From Gulosibacter sediminis (lineage in GTDB: Bacteria; Actinomycetota; Actinomycetes; Actinomycetales; Microbacteriaceae), in assembly GCF_014904065.1 (NCBI RefSeq), contig NZ_JACXJG010000017.1:77513-84949 (forward strand): a stretch of 7,437 bases of DNA. Direction: 5' to 3'. Position 1 is the stretch's first letter. Every line of letters starts with the position of its first letter. A program made the position numbers and the translations under genes. The notes beneath the pieces were generated by a model that was given only the letters and a program-made list of their open reading frames with translations, was not told the origin of the DNA and ran no database searches. Shown piece after piece: positions 5,694 to 7,437 of this stretch.

Positions 5694-5734
5694 CGCCGAG
5701 GGCGGCCCATGCTGTGCATGGGCCGCCCTCGGCG
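5694..5734 (-). terminator. Long perfect hairpin between tsf and pyrH
   Basis: GCCGAGGGCGGCCCATGC (5695-5712) is exactly complementary to 5716-5733, and the flanking C5694/G5734 pair extends the stem to 19 bp around a 3-base loop (TGT). It lies 25 bases past the tsf stop. No T-run follows on the - strand, so it is either a U-less actinobacterial terminator/attenuator or an RNA-processing and stability element separating rpsB-tsf from pyrH-frr-cdsA. Confidence 0.75.
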
Positions 5735-5759
5735 TGAGTTGCGCGTATCCGCGGCGAGA

Positions 5760-6617
5760 CTACTCGGCGTCGTCGCTTGCTTCGACGCCGGCGCCCACCT
5801 TGAGGCGCGCGAAGTCGACGATCGTCAGACCGGCCTGCTCGGCGATCTGCTTGACCGAGTGCTTCGGGTCGCGCGCGTACTCCTGCTCGTTGAGCACGAT
5901 CTGCTTGAAGAACGCACCGAGGCGGCCTTCAACGATCTTCGGCAGCGCGGCCTCGGGCTTGCCCTCGGCGCGAGTGATGTCCTCGACGACCTTGCGCTCC
6001 TTGTCGATGTCCTCCTGGGGGACGTCCTCGCGGTTGAGGTACGACGGGTTCGCGAACGCAATGTGCTGCGCGATACCGTGCGCGGTCTCCTCGTCGCCAC
6101 CGGCGTAACCGACGACAACGCCAACCTGCGGCGGGAGGTCCTTCGACGTGAGGTGCATGTAGATGTCGAACTGCTCGCCCTTGACGAGGCGAACGTTGCG
6201 CAGCTCGAACTTCTCACCGATTACCGCGGCAACAGCGTCGATGCGCTCTGCCACGGTCTCGCCGTCGGCGTCAGCCTTGAGCGCTTCCTCGGCGTTGGTC
6301 GCACCAGCGGCAGCGGCCGCGTTGAGCACGACGTCGGCGAGCGCGATGAACTTCTCACCCTTGGCGACGAAGTCGGTCTCGCAGTTGAGCTCGACGATGG
6401 TTGCGGTGCCGTTGCCGTTCGCCTTGGCGGCGATGAGGCCCTCGGCAGCCGAACGGTCAGCGCGCTTCGCGTTGCCCTTCGCGCCCTTGAGGCGGAGCAA
6501 CTCGACGGCCTTCTCGAGGTCGCCGTTGGCTTCCTCGAGGGCCTTCTTGGTGTCGATGAGTCCGGTGCCGAGCTGCTCGCGCAGCGCCTTCACGTCAGCG
6601 ATGGTGAAGTTTGCCAT
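5760..6617 (-). CDS. tsf: Translation elongation factor Ts
   Basis: A 285-residue nucleotide exchange factor that releases GDP from EF-Tu. The N-terminal UBA-like module is clear (ADVKALREQLGTGLIDTKKA, 7-26, then EEANGDLEKAVELLRLKGA, 28-46). It is followed by the EF-Tu-contacting motif NCETDFVAKGEKF (78-90), whose TDFV is the core signature. The core and dimerisation subdomains follow, including HIAFANPSYLNREDVP and a C-terminal part with GRLGAFFKQIVLNEQEYARD and a short acidic end (DDAE). Length fits the family. The start ATG has AGAGGAGA about 8 bases upstream. It lies 19 bases after rpsB, the classic S2-EF-Ts operon, and is followed by the strong hairpin before pyrH. Confidence 0.97.
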   Translation of the reverse strand: MANFTIADVKALREQLGTGLIDTKKALEEANGDLEKAVELLRLKGAKGNAKRADRSAAEGLIAAKANGNGTATIVELNCETDFVAKGEKFIALADVVLNAAAAAGATNAEEALKADADGETVAERIDAVAAVIGEKFELRNVRLVKGEQFDIYMHLTSKDLPPQVGVVVGYAGGDEETAHGIAQHIAFANPSYLNREDVPQEDIDKERKVVEDITRAEGKPEAALPKIVEGRLGAFFKQIVLNEQEYARDPKHSVKQIAEQAGLTIVDFARLKVGAGVEASDDAE

Positions 6618-6636
6618 TGACTGAGTCTCCTCTTGG

Positions 6637-7437
6637 TTACTTGGTCTCGTCGGCGGTGGTAGCCGCAGCTTCTTCAGTCTGCGCGGCGTCGGTTGCCGGC
6701 TCCTGAACAGCCTCAGCGGCGGGGGCGGCGGCCTCTTCAGTCTTGGCCTCGCCCTGCTTAAGCAGCTCGAGCTCCCACTCAGCCAGCGGCTCAGCGGTCT
6801 CGCCAGCGCCCTCGGCGGGCTTCTGGTGGCGGGTCATGAGGCCCTCAGCGGCAGCGTCAGCAACGATGCGGGTGAGGAGGCCGACCGAACGGATCGCGTC
6901 GTCGTTGCCCGGAATCGGGTAGTCAACGTCGTCGGGGTCGCAGTTGGTGTCGAGGATCGCGACAACCGGGATGCCGAGCTTCTTGGCCTCGTCGATGGCG
7001 AGGTGCTCCTTGTTGGTGTCAACCACCCAGAGCGCCGAAGGCGTCCGCGACATGTTGCGGATACCACCGAGGGTCTTCTCCAGCTTGTCGCGCTCGCGAC
7101 GCTGAATGAGGAGCTCCTTCTTGGTGTACCCGGTTGAGGTGTCCTCGAAGTCGACGAGGTCGAGCTCCTTGAGGCGGTTGAGGCGCTTCTGCACGGTCTG
7201 GAAGTTGGTGAGAAGGCCACCGAGCCAGCGCTGGTTGACGTAGGGCTGGTTCACGCGGAGCGCCTGCTCTGCGATAACTTCCTGCGCCTGCTTCTTGGTG
7301 CCGACGAAGAGCACCGAACCGCCGTGCGACACGGTCTCCTTGACGAAGTCGTAGGCCTTGTCGATGAAGGCGAGCGACTGCTGGAGGTCGAGGATGTAGA
7401 TGCCCGAACGCTCGGTGAAGATGAAGCGCTTCATCTT
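6637..7437 (-). CDS. rpsB: 30S ribosomal protein S2, lacking its N-terminus (window edge)
   Basis: The frame stays open to the right edge (AAG Lys at 7437-7435), so the first Met visible (7434) is internal, in the K-M-K-R-F-I-F segment. Family alignment from memory puts the true start roughly 25 residues further out. The 266 visible residues carry S2 hallmarks: [44 protein letters not shown], the [18 protein letters not shown] region and [20 protein letters not shown]. The protein binds the 30S platform region late in assembly with S1/bS21-type contacts. After the core, about 35 residues (AKTEEAAAP through ADETK) form an Ala/Glu/Thr-rich disordered tail common in actinobacterial S2. The gene is first of the rpsB-tsf pair; its promoter lies outside the window. 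Confidence 0.97.
   Translation of the reverse strand, partial: KMKRFIFTERSGIYILDLQQSLAFIDKAYDFVKETVSHGGSVLFVGTKKQAQEVIAEQALRVNQPYVNQRWLGGLLTNFQTVQKRLNRLKELDLVDFEDTSTGYTKKELLIQRRERDKLEKTLGGIRNMSRTPSALWVVDTNKEHLAIDEAKKLGIPVVAILDTNCDPDDVDYPIPGNDDAIRSVGLLTRIVADAAAEGLMTRHQKPAEGAGETAEPLAEWELELLKQGEAKTEEAAAPAAEAVQEPATDAAQTEEAAATTADETK

Noticed and set aside
5652..6620. A 322-codon open frame on the + strand covering all of tsf
   Set aside because: It is antisense to an unambiguous EF-Ts gene. Long open antisense frames are expected from GC-rich third positions, and its product has no recognisable domain.
6640..6760. Ala/Glu-rich end of S2 as a frameshift or fused extra domain
   Set aside because: Such disordered tails are usual in actinobacterial S2; the frame is intact and the tsf ribosome binding site follows normally.
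1..7437. CRISPR arrays, tRNA genes, insertion sequences, phage or defence genes
   Set aside because: No regularly spaced repeats, tRNA-like cloverleaf, transposase motifs or terminal inverted repeats were seen; nearly all the sequence is accounted for by core genes.

Overview
The window is a high-GC, gene-dense piece of an actinobacterial chromosome, most likely from a member of the Micrococcales close to Microbacteriaceae. The evidence is the gene order rpsB-tsf-pyrH-frr-cdsA, the Ala/Glu-rich tail on ribosomal protein S2, the DivIVA-motif protein next to cdsA, a secreted transglycosylase ending in a W-Y C-terminus, and a small Cys/His protein of a type seen widely in actinobacteria. The genus cannot be fixed from this sequence.

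Layout. The first 1.5 kb reads on the + strand. It holds the 3' part of a DivIVA-like coiled-coil protein (from before base 1 to 451), followed 5 bases later by an AI-2E/PerM-family membrane permease (457-1503). From 1538 to the right edge everything reads on the - strand. In transcription order (right to left) this is rpsB (5' end cut by the window), tsf, pyrH, frr, cdsA, a small protein with repeated DivIVA-type motifs, a secreted lytic transglycosylase-like protein, and a 94-residue Cys/His protein. The two strands converge on a near-perfect hairpin at about 1500-1535, read as a two-way terminator. No gene-free stretch exceeds about 120 bases.

How the genes work together. rpsB, tsf and frr serve translation (ribosome assembly, elongation, recycling). 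pyrH makes UDP for nucleotide and cell-wall precursor pools, and cdsA makes CDP-diacylglycerol for phospholipids. The DivIVA-like proteins and the transglycosylase point to polar growth, division and wall remodelling. A 19-bp perfect inverted repeat separates rpsB-tsf from pyrH-frr-cdsA. The frr/cdsA and cdsA/DivIVA-motif junctions are tightly coupled. The transglycosylase has its own promoter-like region carrying GTAAC-type repeats.

No previously undescribed system such as a defence island, mobile element or CRISPR array is visible; this is mainly core genome. The points most worth a second look are the uncharacterised Cys/His protein, the internally duplicated DivIVA-motif protein, the GTAAC repeats before the transglycosylase, and the competing hairpins before frr.
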